Shown here piece by piece: positions 12,238-26,455 of a stretch of DNA of 64,000 nucleotides; within the stretch, counting starts at the first letter, position 1; every line of letters starts with the position of its first letter. Origin of the DNA: Paraspadella gotoi (lineage: Eukaryota > Chaetognatha); assembly GCA_051294375.1 (NCBI GenBank), contig CM119270.1, positions 7,156,564 to 7,220,563 of the forward strand, read 5' to 3'. The notes beneath the pieces are model-generated. The model did not search any database, was not told the origin of the DNA, and saw only the letters and a program-made list of their open reading frames with translations. The translations under genes and the position numbers were made by a program.

Positions 12238-12770
12238 ATTCATCGCGAGGATTTTCAGACGAGAAAACAGCCCGTGGGTAAACGGCGCCGAAAAGACGGC
12301 GCCGAGAAAAAGCACCGATCCAATATCGGCGTCACAAAAAACACCGCTTCACTAAGATTGGTGCCGAAAATTATCACAAGATATTGATTAAATGAAGACG
12401 AGAATTATTTTCTTCAAGCTAAAGAAAAAATCTCGTGACTGAGAGATTGAAAGGCAGATATTCGTCACAGGATTACAGTGTTGATTATTGCGGTGTGAAT
12501 ATCCTGCTCTAGATATCGGTGCTGAATATGATTCAACTGGATATGCTAGACAGATAATGCAGCTTTGGATTATTCGGGTTCCGGATGCGGGCAGGATATG
12601 TGGTGCTGGTTATTCGCACTAGATTATTGAAATATATGTATGAATACACAGTGAGGGATATGCGGTGACTGAATTTCCGAACCGGACATGGATAAATTGG
12701 ATATCTGTGATGGAGATGCAGTGCCGAATATCCGGCCCTGGTTTTTCGTCGCCGGAAAATTTCCTCGGGG
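12238..12770. repeat. 14-bp minisatellite, copy A
   Basis: Counterpart of the clean array in copy C (26456-26971). The same unit types (CGGCGCCGAGAAAA, GATATGCGGTGCTG) are visible, but frequent single-base indels break the 14-bp register. This suggests that copy A sequence is of lower quality than copy C. Confidence 0.75.
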
Positions 12771-12844
12771 CGACTTCCGTCGAATCTCATTGTTGATTTT
12801 GCTTTTCATCTCGGGTCAATCGATAAATGGGCGGAGGCTGACTC

Positions 12845-13060
<216 letters not shown>

Positions 13061-13433
13061 CTCACCCTCTGTCCCTCTTCATATGTATTTTCTCTGATTT
13101 CCTTTCGTTCGTCCCCTCTTTTCCCCTGTCACGGCACATTCCGCCTAAGGTTGATTGAGGTAAGTAGAATGTCACGACATGAGTGGGAAACATTCTATTA
13201 TTTTATTCGCACAATTTTTTTCCATTACATTTTTGCCTTACAATTCTGTTCATATTCTTTACAGTTCTACATTAACTTAACTTTAACGTAACTGGATAAA
13301 CTAAACCGCAGATAATATTTCATCCTTTCTCTTTTCAAACGTAAACGGGCGGAAAAATCTCCCGTGGTTAATCCAGTGTGTTTGCCTTGTAAGTGTTTGA
13401 CCAGGAGCTGAGAGAGAGAGAGAGAGAGAGAGA

Positions 13434-13470
<37 letters not shown>

Positions 13471-13472
13471 GA

Positions 13473-13506
<34 letters not shown>

Positions 13507-15056
13507 AAGAGTATTATTGAAGAAGAGAGAAAAGCTGAAGGACTCGAGGCTGGAGATGAATGCATTAGAGAGAGAAATGAAAAGAAAAGAAAGAAAAAAA
13601 AATCTGATCGAAAAAAACATAAGAAGGAGGAAGACTATTCAGGCTCGTTATTTTGCTGCTTGAGATTTTCTTTACCGTGTATTATATTATGCATACATAT
13701 TACAAATAACAGATTTAACACGTGGGTATATATACTTTCTCGGCGTTTTCAAACTTAACTCTACACAAACGAATTTAAATCCGCTACTGTCTAATACGAA
13801 TAGTATATATTAAATTGCTTTACCTATTTCATTATTCAAAACTCGTTCATTAATAATATGATATCTTTACAACCAATACATGAAATTGGACAACCAATAT
13901 AAAAGAGGACAATATAATATTTAATTTAAATTTAATATTTATAACATATATATTATATATATTCATTTCTACATGATTAGTTCCCAGCCAATTGAGCAGA
14001 CGTCGAATATCCTTCGCGACTCATCCAATAAAAAATAAATAAGAATCTCGAATTCGGGTTTTCGCGATTTCGAAGCCTCAGATTTCTGCGTTGGGAAAAA
14101 AAAAAGAACAAAAAAATATATTATCGATTTCCCTCAAAATTCTTATTACTCTTTCGGTCTTCTTCGTCGGTCGTTGGTTATTGGCTATGTTGTATTGCCT
14201 GTAAATCATCTTTATCTCATACTATACGTCAACTAATATTTAGTGGTCTTGAAATATTGGGAAACTCTCTCCTCTCTCCTCTCTACTCTCTCTTCATTCT
14301 CTCTCGTCTCTCTCTCTCTTCTATATGAGTGCGTGTGACAATGTGACGACAGCCTCCATCTGCCATAATCTATACTTTTTTTTTCCCATTTTTCTGGAAC
14401 ACAATAGTCTGGGAAAGGAAAACTCGATAAAACCATAAAAAAGACAAAAAAAGGCAAAATAAGCTTTTTTCTTTTGCAAACAAACATAACGTCTTACGCG
14501 ATATATCAGAAATATTTTTAAACAAAAATTAAAACTTTTTATTTTTTATATACTCAAACCGAAAACTCGATCATAAAAGTGGATAAGCGTAATCATCGCC
14601 CGACGCTAATTCTATCATCTTTTTGAACTCATTAATGCGTTTCAACGAAAAATTCATCGATTGACGCATTTTTTGATTAAACTCACTCTGTGACTGAATC
14701 GGTAAAAACTACCTCATCGCTTCTACATCAAACGGTCGCGCGGAACAACAGCGACGGAACTGTGAGGGGATGGAGAAAACGATGTTGTGATTCTATTGGC
14801 GGTCGGGGATGAAGGAATTCACTCAAACTTTCACCTCTGCCTTGAACGTTGATTCTTTCACGAATCTTCACTTATTGTGAAGAAGAGGTTCGCTAGTTAA
14901 AATTTGAGACTGACGTTTCCATTTCTTTTATAAAAACGTCTATTCTCAAAAATAGTACTATTCATTTAAGTAAGTAACTGGATTTGGCTTCCAAAATCCC
15001 GTTCGAAATCATTCCAGAATCTTCCTCCTCTTTCCGGATTCCTCTTCTTTTAAATC
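13061..15056. other. Right part of block L, copy A, no gene
   Basis: Contains a GA array at 13409-13503 and AT-rich DNA with the motif ACCAATACATGAAATTGG near 13873. The GC-richer stretch 14700-14830 is well conserved in copies B (23165-23265) and C (30645-30740). No coding frame is shared among the three copies. Confidence 0.6.
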
Positions 15057-15624
15057 ATCTCTCTCTTCTCTCTCTCTCTCGTTTTTCATCGAAATGTTAG
15101 TCTTTTTTGTTTATGTATATAACTTCCCACGCTCAGAGTATCGCTTGACTTTATTAAATTCTGCGCAGCTAATTCGACGCGCAGCCGAAGCTTTTTTTGA
15201 CAAAGTTTAAAAAATTATGTTAAAGATATTTTACGTATGATATTCCAATGTTTGTAATAAAGAACTTTTAATGGACAGTGTCTGAAAACTGAATCTAAAA
15301 TCCGATTCTTAGTAACGATAACTTTGACCCTGAATCTACAATCGATACATCTAGAATTCTCGAATTTAGAATCACCTTCGCCTTAAAATCTTCCGTTTGA
15401 CCAAATCTCGGGATTTGTTGACGACGACGACGACGACGACGACGAAAATGAATCTTCCGGCGACGGAAAACCAGATGTTGGGGATTATGATGATGATGAT
15501 GATGATGACGATGATGATGATGATTATGATGATGATGATAATGATGATGATAATGATTAAATAGAAAAATTAAGAGATATAAAGTATTCAAAAAATAAAA
15601 TATAAAAATCGAAAAAAGGATAAA

Positions 15625-15656
<32 letters not shown>

Positions 15657-15819
15657 NNNNNNNNNNNNNNNNNNNNNNNNNNNNNNNNNNNNNNNNNNNN
15701 NNNNNNNNNNNNNNGAAAGAAAGAAAGAAAGATAGAGAGACCAACGCGTGGTTTGATGTCCACTCGTCTTGACACGGATCCCCTCGGAGTCAAGAGGCCA
15801 GGATCGGCTCTGGGGAGGG

Positions 15820-15853
<34 letters not shown>

Positions 15854-18108
15854 NNNNNNNNNNNNNNNNNNNNNNNNNNNNNNNNNNNNNNNNNNNNNNN
15901 NNNNNNNNNNNNNNNNNNNNNNNNNNNNNNNNNNNNNNNNNNNNNNNNNNNNNNNNNNNNNNNNNNNNNNNNNNNNNNNNNNNNNNNNNNNNNNNNNNNN
16001 NNNNNNNNNNNNNNNNNNNNNNNNNNNNNNNNNNNNNNNNNNNNNNNNNNNNNNNNNNNNNNNNNNGCAAACATAAATATAAACAGACAAACATGATGAG
16101 GGAGAGTAGAATACTATAATATGGAAATTTATTCAAAATGTGAAATCAGACTAAACTCGAAAAAAAAAATTTATAAATTGTAATATTTATTACAGCATTA
16201 GCAAAAATTAATTAATAATTGATAACAATTAATATCGAATAATTAATAAAGAATATATAAATAAAAAAAGGAAAGTCCTTCGCCGAACTTCGAATTGAAT
16301 TTTGTTTTCGTCTTCGAGTCGAAAAACAAAAATTCCGGTTCAGTGGAGAGAGAGAGAGAGAGAGAGNNNNNNNNNNNNNNNNNNNNNNNNNNNNNNNNNN
16401 NNNNNNNNNNNNNNNNNNNNNNNNNNNNNNNNNNNNNNNNNNNNNNNNNNNNNNNNNNNNNNNNNNNNNNNNNNNNNNNNNNNNNNNNNNNNNNNNNNNN
16501 NNNNNNNNNNNNNNNNNNNNNNNNNNNNNNNNNNNNNNNNNNNNNNNNNNNNNNNNNNNNNNNNNNNNNNNNNNNNTTATCGGCAACGGAGAGAAGGGAA
16601 GTTGGAAAGGATTAAAGAATTATACCTTGAGTCGAGCACCTGTCGAAGGCGGGCGAAGCCACGATGCCACCTGTTTCGTGATGCGGGGGTGCAGTCTCAC
16701 TGTCTGTAATGTTGATCGAATATTCAGGTCACACATCGAGGCCACACATATTTATTTTTACGATTCTAGACGAAGCAACCGTGTCACTTTTTATTAGAGT
16801 CTGGAGTCTGGATTATAGAAACAAATAATGATAAAACTCTTAATTTACTTGGCAAAATCTAGCAAACCAAACTAACAAACTTACCTTTATATAAGGAACA
16901 TTAACCGTTTGATGTACAGTTATTTTTTTTTCTCTTTTCATCAATTTTAACTTTGATCTAAGTCAATTACTCAAGACGACGATTTGCTTTCAATCTGGGT
17001 AAATTCCCGAAAGCCACTGTGCCGTCCGTGTCTCCCGCCGGATTTTATGCGAAGCCTCTGTGCCGAGGCCGCCGACCGTAGAATTTCTCGTAATTTATTG
17101 AGCAACTTGTTTTATCAATTGATAATCCGTGGAAACCCACCGTGCCACCTGTTCAGTCGGTATTAATCATCCAAAGATTGATTGAATCTGATCATTTTTG
17201 TCGTCATCGTTGTCATCGTTGTGATGATTGTCATCGTCATTGTTGTCTTTACTCTTAATGCCGACTAAATCAATTATTTAATTAATTGTTTAGTGGAACA
17301 TTTTACAGGTTTTCGCTACGAATTTCTACGTCAGTATTCCCAAGGGATTATTCATATTTTAAAATCTCCGGTAATAATTTTAAATCACTCGGTCTCTGCA
17401 CGAAATTGTTCTTTTTTTTCCTATTTCCGTGCACAGTTGTTGTATCTCCCGTTAAACACTTGGATTCACACCGTCTGACCTTTTGTGAAATCCAATCGAG
17501 CCGAGATCGAGCCAGTGTGTGTGGGAGGAGAGAAAATATAAAAGAAAAAGTATTAACCTAAAANNNNNNNNNNNNNNNNNNNNNNNNNNNNNNNNNNNNN
17601 NNNNNNNNNNNNNNNNNNNNNNNNNNNNNNNNNNNNNNNNNNNNNNNNNNNNNNNNNNNNNNNNNNNNNNNNNNNNNNNNNNNNNNNNNNNNNNNNNNNN
17701 NNNNNNNNNNNNNNNNNNNNNNNNNNNNNNNNNNNNNNNNNNNNNNNNNNNNNNNNNNNNNNNNNNNNNNNNNNNNNNNNNNNNNNNNNNNNNNNNNNNN
17801 NNNNNNNNNNNNNNNNNNNNNNNNNNNNNNNNNNNNNNNNNNNNNNNNNNNNNNNNNNNNNNNNNNNNNNNNNNNNNNNNNNNNNNNNNNNNNNNNNNNN
17901 NNNNNNNNNNNNNNNNNNNNNNNNNNNNNNNNNNNNNNNNNNNNNNNNNNNNNNNNNNNNNNNNNNNNNGACAGAGACAATATTTCTTTCTTCGAACGAA
18001 CGATATCTATTTATTCCCTTCGGAAATTTCCGTCTCTTTCTTCTCTTTGATTTTTCTCGGAAATTCGTTAATTAATTTTACCGCGCCATTCTTTTAAGCA
18101 TTGAAAAT

Positions 18109-18200
18109 TTTATCACGGTTCGTTTCACCATTTTTCGTTTTATCACGATTCCTTTTATTATTTTTCGTTTTATCACGGTTCGTTTTATCATTTTTATCAT
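18109..18200. repeat. 15-bp minisatellite, copy B
   Basis: Five consecutive 15-bp units in strict register beginning TTTATCACGGTTCGT, then a decayed TTTATCATTTT tail. A and B share the unit order. Confidence 0.8.
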
Positions 18201-18717
18201 TTTATAATAATGGCTCATTTGATTAGATTTTCTTCGACGAAGGTTCATATTACCATTTTTAGTTAAACCAGGCCAGGGTTTGTTTTATAATTTTTAATTT
18301 CACCACAATTTTAATCATTATTTTGATCCAAAATACTTTTCCCCTTTTGTTTAGCTTGATTAGATATTTTTGGTTGACAGCCACTCTTGCTGAATTTCTG
18401 TATCTCTTTCAGCTTTGACGCATGCCATTTTCTGTCTGTGAGGTATTGGTCCATCTATCTGTGAAACTGAATGTTTACATATGCCCTTCTATCTCTCGGT
18501 CTGTATGTCAATAAGAATTAAGCATAACTATGCTTTTCCAGGTAAAATAATAATATACAATTCCGGTAATAAATTTAACATTGATAACCAATAATCAAGT
18601 CAATCTTCGTAAAAAAAAGTAAAATAAAATAATAAATTTATCATAATTTCCAATATTTTTTTTCTCGCAGCTGCGACTTCATTTTTGAACTTTTCATCAA
18701 GTTTTTTTTCCCTCAAA

Positions 18718-18801
<84 letters not shown>

Positions 18802-18963
18802 GAGAGAGAGAGATTTTGTTTTCTCTTGCGGGTGGCCTCTATTAATTCGTCGTGGAGTAAAATTAGCGAGAATTATAAAAGGGATTATCTCTTCGAAGAA
18901 AAGAAAATCCGGGGTGAGAGATAGAGTCATTCATATGCGCGACAGAGAGGAGAGAGAGAGAGA

Positions 18964-19032
<69 letters not shown>

Positions 19033-20307
19033 AGAGAAAGCAATATACAAACAACGAAAAATGGGAGTGAATTTTATAGTATTATATCATTAATATTATT
19101 CATTATATTATTATTATTAATTATTATTATATTATTATTATTATTATTTTATTTAGTATTATTATTATTATTTATTATTTGTTTGCTCTGTTTTCTTTTA
19201 AAAAAAAGTAGATTGACGACAATTTATACATCCTCGGGGCTGTAAAATGACAACAAGAAAATAGTTTGTGCTTTTCTCTCTCGTGGAAAAAAAAATTTAA
19301 ATGTTGGATTTCAGGTTTGATCTATAGAATAAAAGATAAAAAAGAATCGTACTCCGTCATTACTAAAAAAAGTCAATTAAAGAAAAAAAATAATGAAATA
19401 ATAAAGAGAAAGAGACAATACTAAGAATGAGGAGAAGAGAGAAGAGGGGAAGAAAATGTGCGAAAGCGAGAGAGAGAGAGAGAGAGAGAGAGAAGGAGAA
19501 GAGAGAGGAGAGAGAGATTTCAATCGATCATAATTCAGGGTGGACTGGCGATGGAAACACCGAGAGGAGAATCACGATTTATCTCGTGACATCATCAACC
19601 GGGGACTCTGATCAAGACACTGTTGGGTAATCCCGTTTTCTTTCGTATTTTTTACTGCATTTTTTACTAAATAAAAAAAAAGGCAAATGGCCTAGTGGTA
19701 AAGGTTTAGGAACCATAATGATAATATTTACTCCATGATATTCATTGGTATACTTAAATACTTTTCCAATTTGCAATGTCCGCACTGATCCTTAATTGTT
19801 TTGAATTTTATTTTTAACTGTCAATTTGTCTCTTTTATTTCAGAAAAGAAAAAAAAATTTTTTTTACTAAATAACAAAAACTATTTTTAAAACTTTGATT
19901 TATCAATTAACTTCAAAACCTGAAGAAATGAAATAGAAAGAACGAATATGATGTGTGTAGAGTAAAAGTTTTTTCCAAGGAAATTTGAGTTTAGAAATTG
20001 CGATTAAATAATGAACAATATAGAAATGTAATTTAAACGGAATAATAAAAAGAAAAAAAAAAAATAGAAACGAGTTTTCAAGCAAACATTGGGATGGGAG
20101 TTCTTTTTTTTCTTTATTTTCAATCGTAGTTTGTTCTTTACTGAAACTTTTTTTTGTCAATCAAATTGTTAGACTTAGTCAATCTCCGATCCTTTGTCAC
20201 TAAAGTTTCATAACCGATCTATCGTCCGTTCATCTTTTTCAACGTCAAAAATTCTTTTCTCGTCTGGAGCACAAAATGGAGCGGGAGAAGCCTCAATTCA
20301 TTGTCTG

Positions 20308-20406
<99 letters not shown>

Positions 20407-20480
20407 CTCTCTCTCATACCTCCCTTTTTCTTAATGTTTTCCTATTCTTCCACGCACCAAAAAGGAAAAGAGAATCTGAT

Positions 20481-21000
20481 AATTCAGCGCCGAGGATTTT
20501 CAGACGAAGAAAACAGCGCCGTGGTAACGGCGCCGAAAAGACGGCGCCGAGAAAAACAGCACCGAGTCCAATATTCGGCGTCACAAAAAACACCGTTCAC
20601 TAAGATTGGTGCCGAAAATTATCACAAGATTTGATTTAAATGAAGGACGAATTTATTTTCTTCAAGCTAAAGAAAATCTCGTGACTGAGAGATTGAAAGG
20701 CAGATATTCGTCACAGGATATACAGTGTTGGATTTGCGGGTGCTGAATATCCTGCTCTAGATATGCGCGCGTGCTGAATATATGATTCACTGATATGCTA
20801 GACAGATATGCAGCTTTGGATATTCGGGTCCGGATATGCGGTTGCAGGATATGTGTGCTGGTTGATTCGGCACTAGATTATGAATATATGGTATTGAATA
20901 CACAGTGAGGGATATGCGGTGCTATCCGAACGGGCTGGAATAATTGGATATGCTGTGATGGAGATGCAGTGCCGAATATCCGCCTGTTTTTCGGTCGCCG
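20481..21000. repeat. 14-bp minisatellite, copy B
   Basis: Same unit series as copy C, with scattered single-base indels. The sub-arrays are the CGGCGCCGA type (20485-20610) and the GATATGCGGTGCTG type (20700-21000). Confidence 0.75.
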
Positions 21001-21698
21001 GAAATTTCCTCGGGGCGACTCCGTCGAATCTCACTTGTTGATTTTGGCTTTTTTCATTCCGGGTCAATCGATAAATGGGCGGAGGCTGACTCGCTCTCTC
21101 TCTCTCTCTCTCTTTCTCTCTCTTTCTTTCCCCTTCTTTCTTTTCTATTCTTTCTTTCTTTCTTCTTTCTTTCTTTCTTTCTTTCTTTCTTCTTTCTTTC
21201 TTTTTTCTTTCTCCTTTCTTCTCTTTCTCTCTTTTCTCTTTCTTCTCTCCTCTCTCTCTCTCTCTCCTCTCTCTCCTCTCTTCTCTCTCCTCTCTTCTCT
21301 CTCTCTCTTCCTCGTCTCTCCACGTCTCTCACCCTCTGTCCCTCTCATATGTATTTTTCTCTGATTTTCCTTTTCGTTCGTCCCTCTTTCCCTGTCACGG
21401 ACACCAACTCCGCCTAAGGGTGATTGCGGTAATAGAATGTCACCGACATGAGTGGGAAACATTCCTTATTTTTATCGCAACATTTTTTCCATTACATTTT
21501 GCCTACTTCAATGTCTGTTCAATTTTCTTTTACAGTTTTCTACATTAACTTAAACTTTAATCGTAACTGGATAAACTAACCCGCAGATAATATTTCATCC
21601 TTTCTCGTTTCAAACGTTAACGTGCGGAAAAATCTCTCGTGGTTAATTCCAGTGTGTTTGCCTTGTAAGTGTTTGACCAGTAGCTGAGAAGAGAGATG

Positions 21699-21757
<59 letters not shown>

Positions 21758-23714
21758 TGAGAGAGAGAGAGAGTAAGAGGAGAGAGAGAAAGCTGAAGGA
21801 CTCGAGGCTGGAGATGAAAATGCAATAGAGAGAGAAATGAAAAGAAAGAGAAAAAAAAAAAAATCTGATCGTGAAAACATAAGAAGGAGAGATTTTTCTA
21901 TTCAGATGCTTCGTCTATTTTTGCTGCTTTAGATTTCTTACCGGTGTATATAATTACATGCATACATATTAACAAATAACAGATTTCAACCAGACGTGGT
22001 ATACAAAGGTTTACTTTTCTCGCGTATTCAAACTTAACTTTACTCACACAAACCGAATTTAAAATACGCTAACTGTCTAAAATACGAATATAGCATTACT
22101 GACCAATATTAATTGCTTTAACCTATTTCCACTTATTCAAAAACTCGTTCATCTAAATAATATATGAATCGGTACACAGGCGACCAATACATGAAATTGG
22201 TACACCAATATAAAAGAGGACATATAATTATTAATTAAAATTTAATATTTATAACATATATTATTTAATATATATTCATGTCTCATTGATAGTTTCCCCA
22301 AGCCAATGAGAGCACGTCGATATCCTTCGCGACGCATCCATAAAATAAATAAAGGAATCTCGAATCGGGTTTTCGCGATTCGAAGCTCAGATTTCTGTTG
22401 GGGGAAAAAAAAGAACAAAAAAAAAAAAAAAAACTTCAAATCGGATTTTCCCCTCAAAATCTTATTACTTTTTTTCGTCTTCTTACGTCGTCTTCCGTTG
22501 GGTTATTGTTGCTAGTGTTTATTATTTCTGCCTCTGGGTAATATTCAATCTTTTTTATTTCTCGATACTATAACGTAGCTACGAATAGTTTTTATGTCTT
22601 CTTGAATATTGGAAAGGTCTCGTCTCTCTCGCTCCGTCCATAGCTCGCTCACGGCGATCTCGGTCTCTCTCTCCTCTCCTCTTCTCTCTCTCTCTCTCTC
22701 CTCTCTCTCTGCTCTCTCCTCTTCTCTCTCTCTCTATTAGTGAGTGCGTGTGACAAATGTGACGAACAGCTCCATCTGCCAATATATCCACTTGTTTTTT
22801 CCCATTTTTTTTTTTCTGGAACCACAATAGTCCTGGAGGAAACTCGATACAAACCTAAAGAAAAGGAAATTAAGCTTTTTTCTTTTGCAAAACAAACATA
22901 ACGTCTACGCGATATAATCAAACAAAAATAGTTTTTAAAACAAAATTAAAACGTTTTTATTTTTTTTTATTTACTCACACCCGAAACTCGATCTAAAAAG
23001 GTGATAAGCGTAATCCATAGCGACGCTAATTTCTAATCATCTGTTTTTACTCTTAATGCGTTTCGACGAAAATTCATCGTTGACAGGATTTTTTTTTTGA
23101 TAAACGTCACTCTGGTGACTGAAAATCGGTAAAAACTCCCTCATCGACGCATTCTCTAACATCAAACGGGTCGCGCGAACACAGCGACGGGGAACTGTGA
23201 GGGGATGGGAAAACAGACTGTTGTGATTCTAATTGGCGGGTCGGGGACGAAGGGAATTCACTGTCACATCAAACATCCGACATCACCTCCAGTCAAACAC
23301 CTTGCCTGAGACGTGATTACTGACTTTCTTTTCACCAGATCTTCTTTCACCCACTTTTTGGGAAGAAGGAGGTTCGCTTTAGTAAAAATTTGAGACTGAC
23401 AAGTTTCCATTTTCTTCTTTTATAAACGCTGTCATTATTCTCAAAAAGTTAGTACTCTTACACATATTTCAACTATTTTCAAATTTAAGTAAGGGTAGAT
23501 ACTGTAGTGTGCCTTGCGGGATTTGGCTTCAAAATCCCGTTCGAATGAAAAAGAATCAATTCCAAGATCTTTCTCACTACTACCGAATTTCCTCTTATTA
23601 TTTATAATCCTTTCTTCCTCTTTCGATATTTTACTGTGGATGATTTCCGGTTTCACTTTTTTTTTTTTTTTTTTAGCACTTTTTTAACCTCTTTGCCTTA
23701 GATGTGATGGACTC

Positions 23715-23752
23715 TCTTCATCTCTCTCTCTCTCTCTCTTCTCTCGTCCTCT

Positions 23753-23794
<42 letters not shown>

Positions 23795-23870
23795 TCCTCT
23801 CTCTCTCCCTCGTCGCTCACTCCTTTCCATCTTCTCTATTCTCTCTCTCTCTCTCTCTTCTCCTGTTTGT
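23715..23870. repeat. (CT)n array of block R, copy B
   Basis: Interrupted CT array. Equivalent arrays in C (31085-31198) and D (33928-34017) differ in length and interruption pattern, as expected of slippage-prone sequence. Confidence 0.9.
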
Positions 23871-24059
23871 TATTTGCATCGTCCAAAGTTCGATGTTCCT
23901 TCCTCATTTTAATTACTTTATTCTTGGTCCCCCACCCAAGAACATAAAATCCTCGTCGATAATCCAATCAATGCGATATTTTTTTTTCTTTTCTCGGGCA
24001 CCGGCGATGGTCCTCGTGCTGGCAATGTCCGACGTCGTGATATTCGTCGTTTGTCGTCG

Positions 24060-24110
24060 TTGTTCGTCGTCGTCGTCCCGTCGTCGTCCGTCGTCGTCGG
24101 TCGTGCGTCT
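24060..24110. repeat. (TCG)n array of block R
   Basis: GTCGTC repeats; counterparts 31346-31404 in C and 34167-34232 in D. In C and D the preceding ATGGTCCTCGTGCTGGC followed by the TCG run opens a short hydrophobic-then-poly-Ser frame. It is not conserved in B and is probably not a gene. Confidence 0.85.
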
Positions 24111-24267
24111 TCTGTTAGATGACTTCCGCTTGAGGAATACGAATTCATACAACGATCTGAATAGAATATAATATTTCACAACTCAATCTCCCTATTTCGC
24201 ATTGCGCCCTGCGATAATGAATCATACGTATGTACTTTCTTGTCACCTTTCTTTCTCTCCCCTCTCC

Positions 24268-24298
<31 letters not shown>

Positions 24299-24569
24299 TT
24301 CTCTCTCTCTCTAAGGAATTCACTTAAAGACATCCAGTCATGATGCTTTTTCTTTCTCTCTCAGGTGTCCGAATCGCAAAGCGTTTATTTAATTTCCCAA
24401 CGACTTTTTTCTTTCGTTTTTTTTTAAAACTTATGACTTTAGTCCTTTTGTTTAATTTTTTTATACATAGTTCCTCTTCACCCTCACACCCCACTACTTA
24501 TATTTTTTTTATTTCAGACCAAAATAATAAAAAAACAACTTTAATCAGGAACACAAAGTTCGTCAAAAC

Positions 24570-24730
24570 GTTTTCCCATCGTCAGCCAACGCCACTAAAC
24601 GTCAACACCGCGCCAATCTTTTTTTTCTACCGCAGCGCCATTTTAACGTTCAGGCGACGCCATTCACGCCCAGTATTCCCAGCGCCAACCCATCACGCTT
24701 TTTGCGGTTAAGCCGCCATCTTTGACTCTT
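24570..24730. promoter_or_regulatory. ACGTCA/CGCCA-rich stretch with a minus-strand ATGGCGG motif (block R)
   Basis: Repeated short words (AACGTCA, GCGCCA, GACGCCATT) recur every 10-20 bp. CCGCCATCTTTG at 24711-24722 is, on the minus strand, CAAAGATGGCGG, a YY1-type motif. C (31855-31990) and D (34690-34830) keep the word pattern but have GCGCCTCTTTG at the motif, so the YY1-like match occurs only in B. Function is inference. Confidence 0.25.
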
Positions 24731-24953
24731 CATAAATCTCCGGCGAACGGCCTGTGACCTCGGGAGCGAGGTGACCGGACGGTGCGAGTAGACAGGGGAC
24801 GATGATGATGATGATGATGCTGATGATATGATGATGATAGCGACGACGATACCAATTATTAACGATGACTCGAAAAATATAAGGAAGTGGTCTTTTCATA
24901 CAATTGAAACATTCTTTAAAATTCTTGTTTTATGTATGTAATGTATGGTATAG

Positions 24954-25165
24954 GACGATTAAGGTCAGGGAAGATTGGGTTATAAAATTCACTGATGGGA
25001 AACATAAAATTTGTAAAAACCAACTCCCGGATGTGGCCTTCGGTCCAAGGGATGAAAAAAAAAACCGTTAACTATCGAGGACAGATCAGTTCTATCGGTT
25101 GGGACGTTGATATGGCAGTGGCAAGAAGAGGTCTGAAGTTTTCAGTTGTTAAATTAGTTGTTTGA
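24954..25165 (+). CDS. Exon-like coding fragment, copy B
   Basis: Starts after an acceptor-like …TATGGTATAG. The frame is interrupted early by an extra A after GACGATT. The second half reads openly as VNYRGQISSIGWDVDM… through ARRGLKFS to a TGA. Copies C and D give the matching first half. The peptide is not low complexity, but I recognise no family. Frame differences among copies look like homopolymer errors. It could be a real terminal exon or a decayed transposon fragment. Confidence 0.3.
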
Positions 25166-25311
25166 TGGTCTGACAAGGTATATAGGTATCAGAAAATCAA
25201 TCCTTTCATGGTGGTCTGACTGAATGGCGAGTGAGTGGCTCTCTCATGTCAGATTTGCTAATATCGGCCCGACTTGGAAATCGGAAAGCGGATAAACTGT
25301 ACTGGCGACGA

Positions 25312-25336
25312 NNNNNNNNNNNNNNNNNNNNNNNNN
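25312..25336. other. 25-N gap joining copy B to copy C
   Basis: The left flank is block R just after the exon-like stretch. The right flank jumps back to the middle of block L (equivalent to about 11150 in A). The join therefore runs backwards relative to the locus and creates the apparent third copy. Confidence 0.9.
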
Positions 25337-26279
25337 TATTGAACAAATAAATTAAAGAAGAAAAGAGACCAGATACTTAAGAATGCAGAGAAAGAGAAAG
25401 AGGGGAAGGAAAGTGCAGCGAGAGAGCCGAGAGAGAGAGAGAGAGGGGAGATGAGAGAGCGACAAGGAGATGAGAAGACGAGAGAAGATGCCAGAGCAGA
25501 GAGAGAGAGAGCAGAACGAGAGAGAGATTCATGATTTTTATGTCTTCACTAAAAAAAATTTCTCGATGAAAACCGCAAAGGAAGCCTTCAACATTAAATC
25601 ACGAGAATCCCGTTTTCTTTCGTATTTTTACTCATTTTTTACCTAAATAAAAAAAAAGGCAACATGGCCTAGTGTAAAGGTTAGGAACCATAATGATAAT
25701 ATTTACTCATGATATTCATTGGTATACTTAATACTTTTCCAATTTGCAATGTCCGCACTGATCCTTAATTGTTTTGAATTTTATTATTTAACTGTCAATT
25801 TGTCTCTTTTATTTCAGCAGCAGGAAAAAAAAAATTTTTTTTACTAAATAACAAAAACTATTTTTAAACTTTGATTTATCAATTAACTTCAAACCTGAAG
25901 AAAATGAAATAGAAAGAACGATATTGTGTAGAGTAAAGTTTTTTCCAAGGAAATTGAGTTTAGAAATTGGATTAAATAATGAACAAATAGAAATGTAATT
26001 AAACGGAATTAATAAAAAGAAAAAAAAAAAAAAATTAGAAACGAGTTTTCAAGCAAACAATTCGGCGCATGGAGTTCTTTTTTTTCTTGTATTTCAATCG
26101 TAGTTTGTTCTTTACTGAACTTTTTTTTTGTCAATCAAATTGTTAGACTTAGTCAATCTCTGTTCCTTTGTCACTAAAGTTTCATAACCGATCTGTCGTC
26201 CCGTCCATCTTTTCAACGTCAAAAATTCTTTTCTCGTCTGGAGCACAAAAGGAGCGGGAGAGCCTCAATTCATTGTCTG

Positions 26280-26391
<112 letters not shown>

Positions 26392-26455
26392 ACCTCCCTT
26401 TTCTTAATGTTTTCCTTTCTTCACGCACCAAAAAGGAAAAGAGAATCTGATAATT

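Larger units (their letters stand above)
15057..25311. repeat. Copy B of the repeated locus (block L plus part of block R)
   Basis: Left block 15080-23600 parallels copy A, and right block 23650-25311 parallels C 31020-32645 and D 33850-35735. Its four large N gaps (15657-15714, 15854-16066, 16367-16576, 17564-17969) all fall where copy A has GA/GAAA/CT arrays. It ends in a 25-N gap at 25312-25336. Confidence 0.85.

Noticed and set aside
15557-16136. Frames of 107-182 codons
   Set aside because: They run through N gaps and microsatellite; most residues are unknown.
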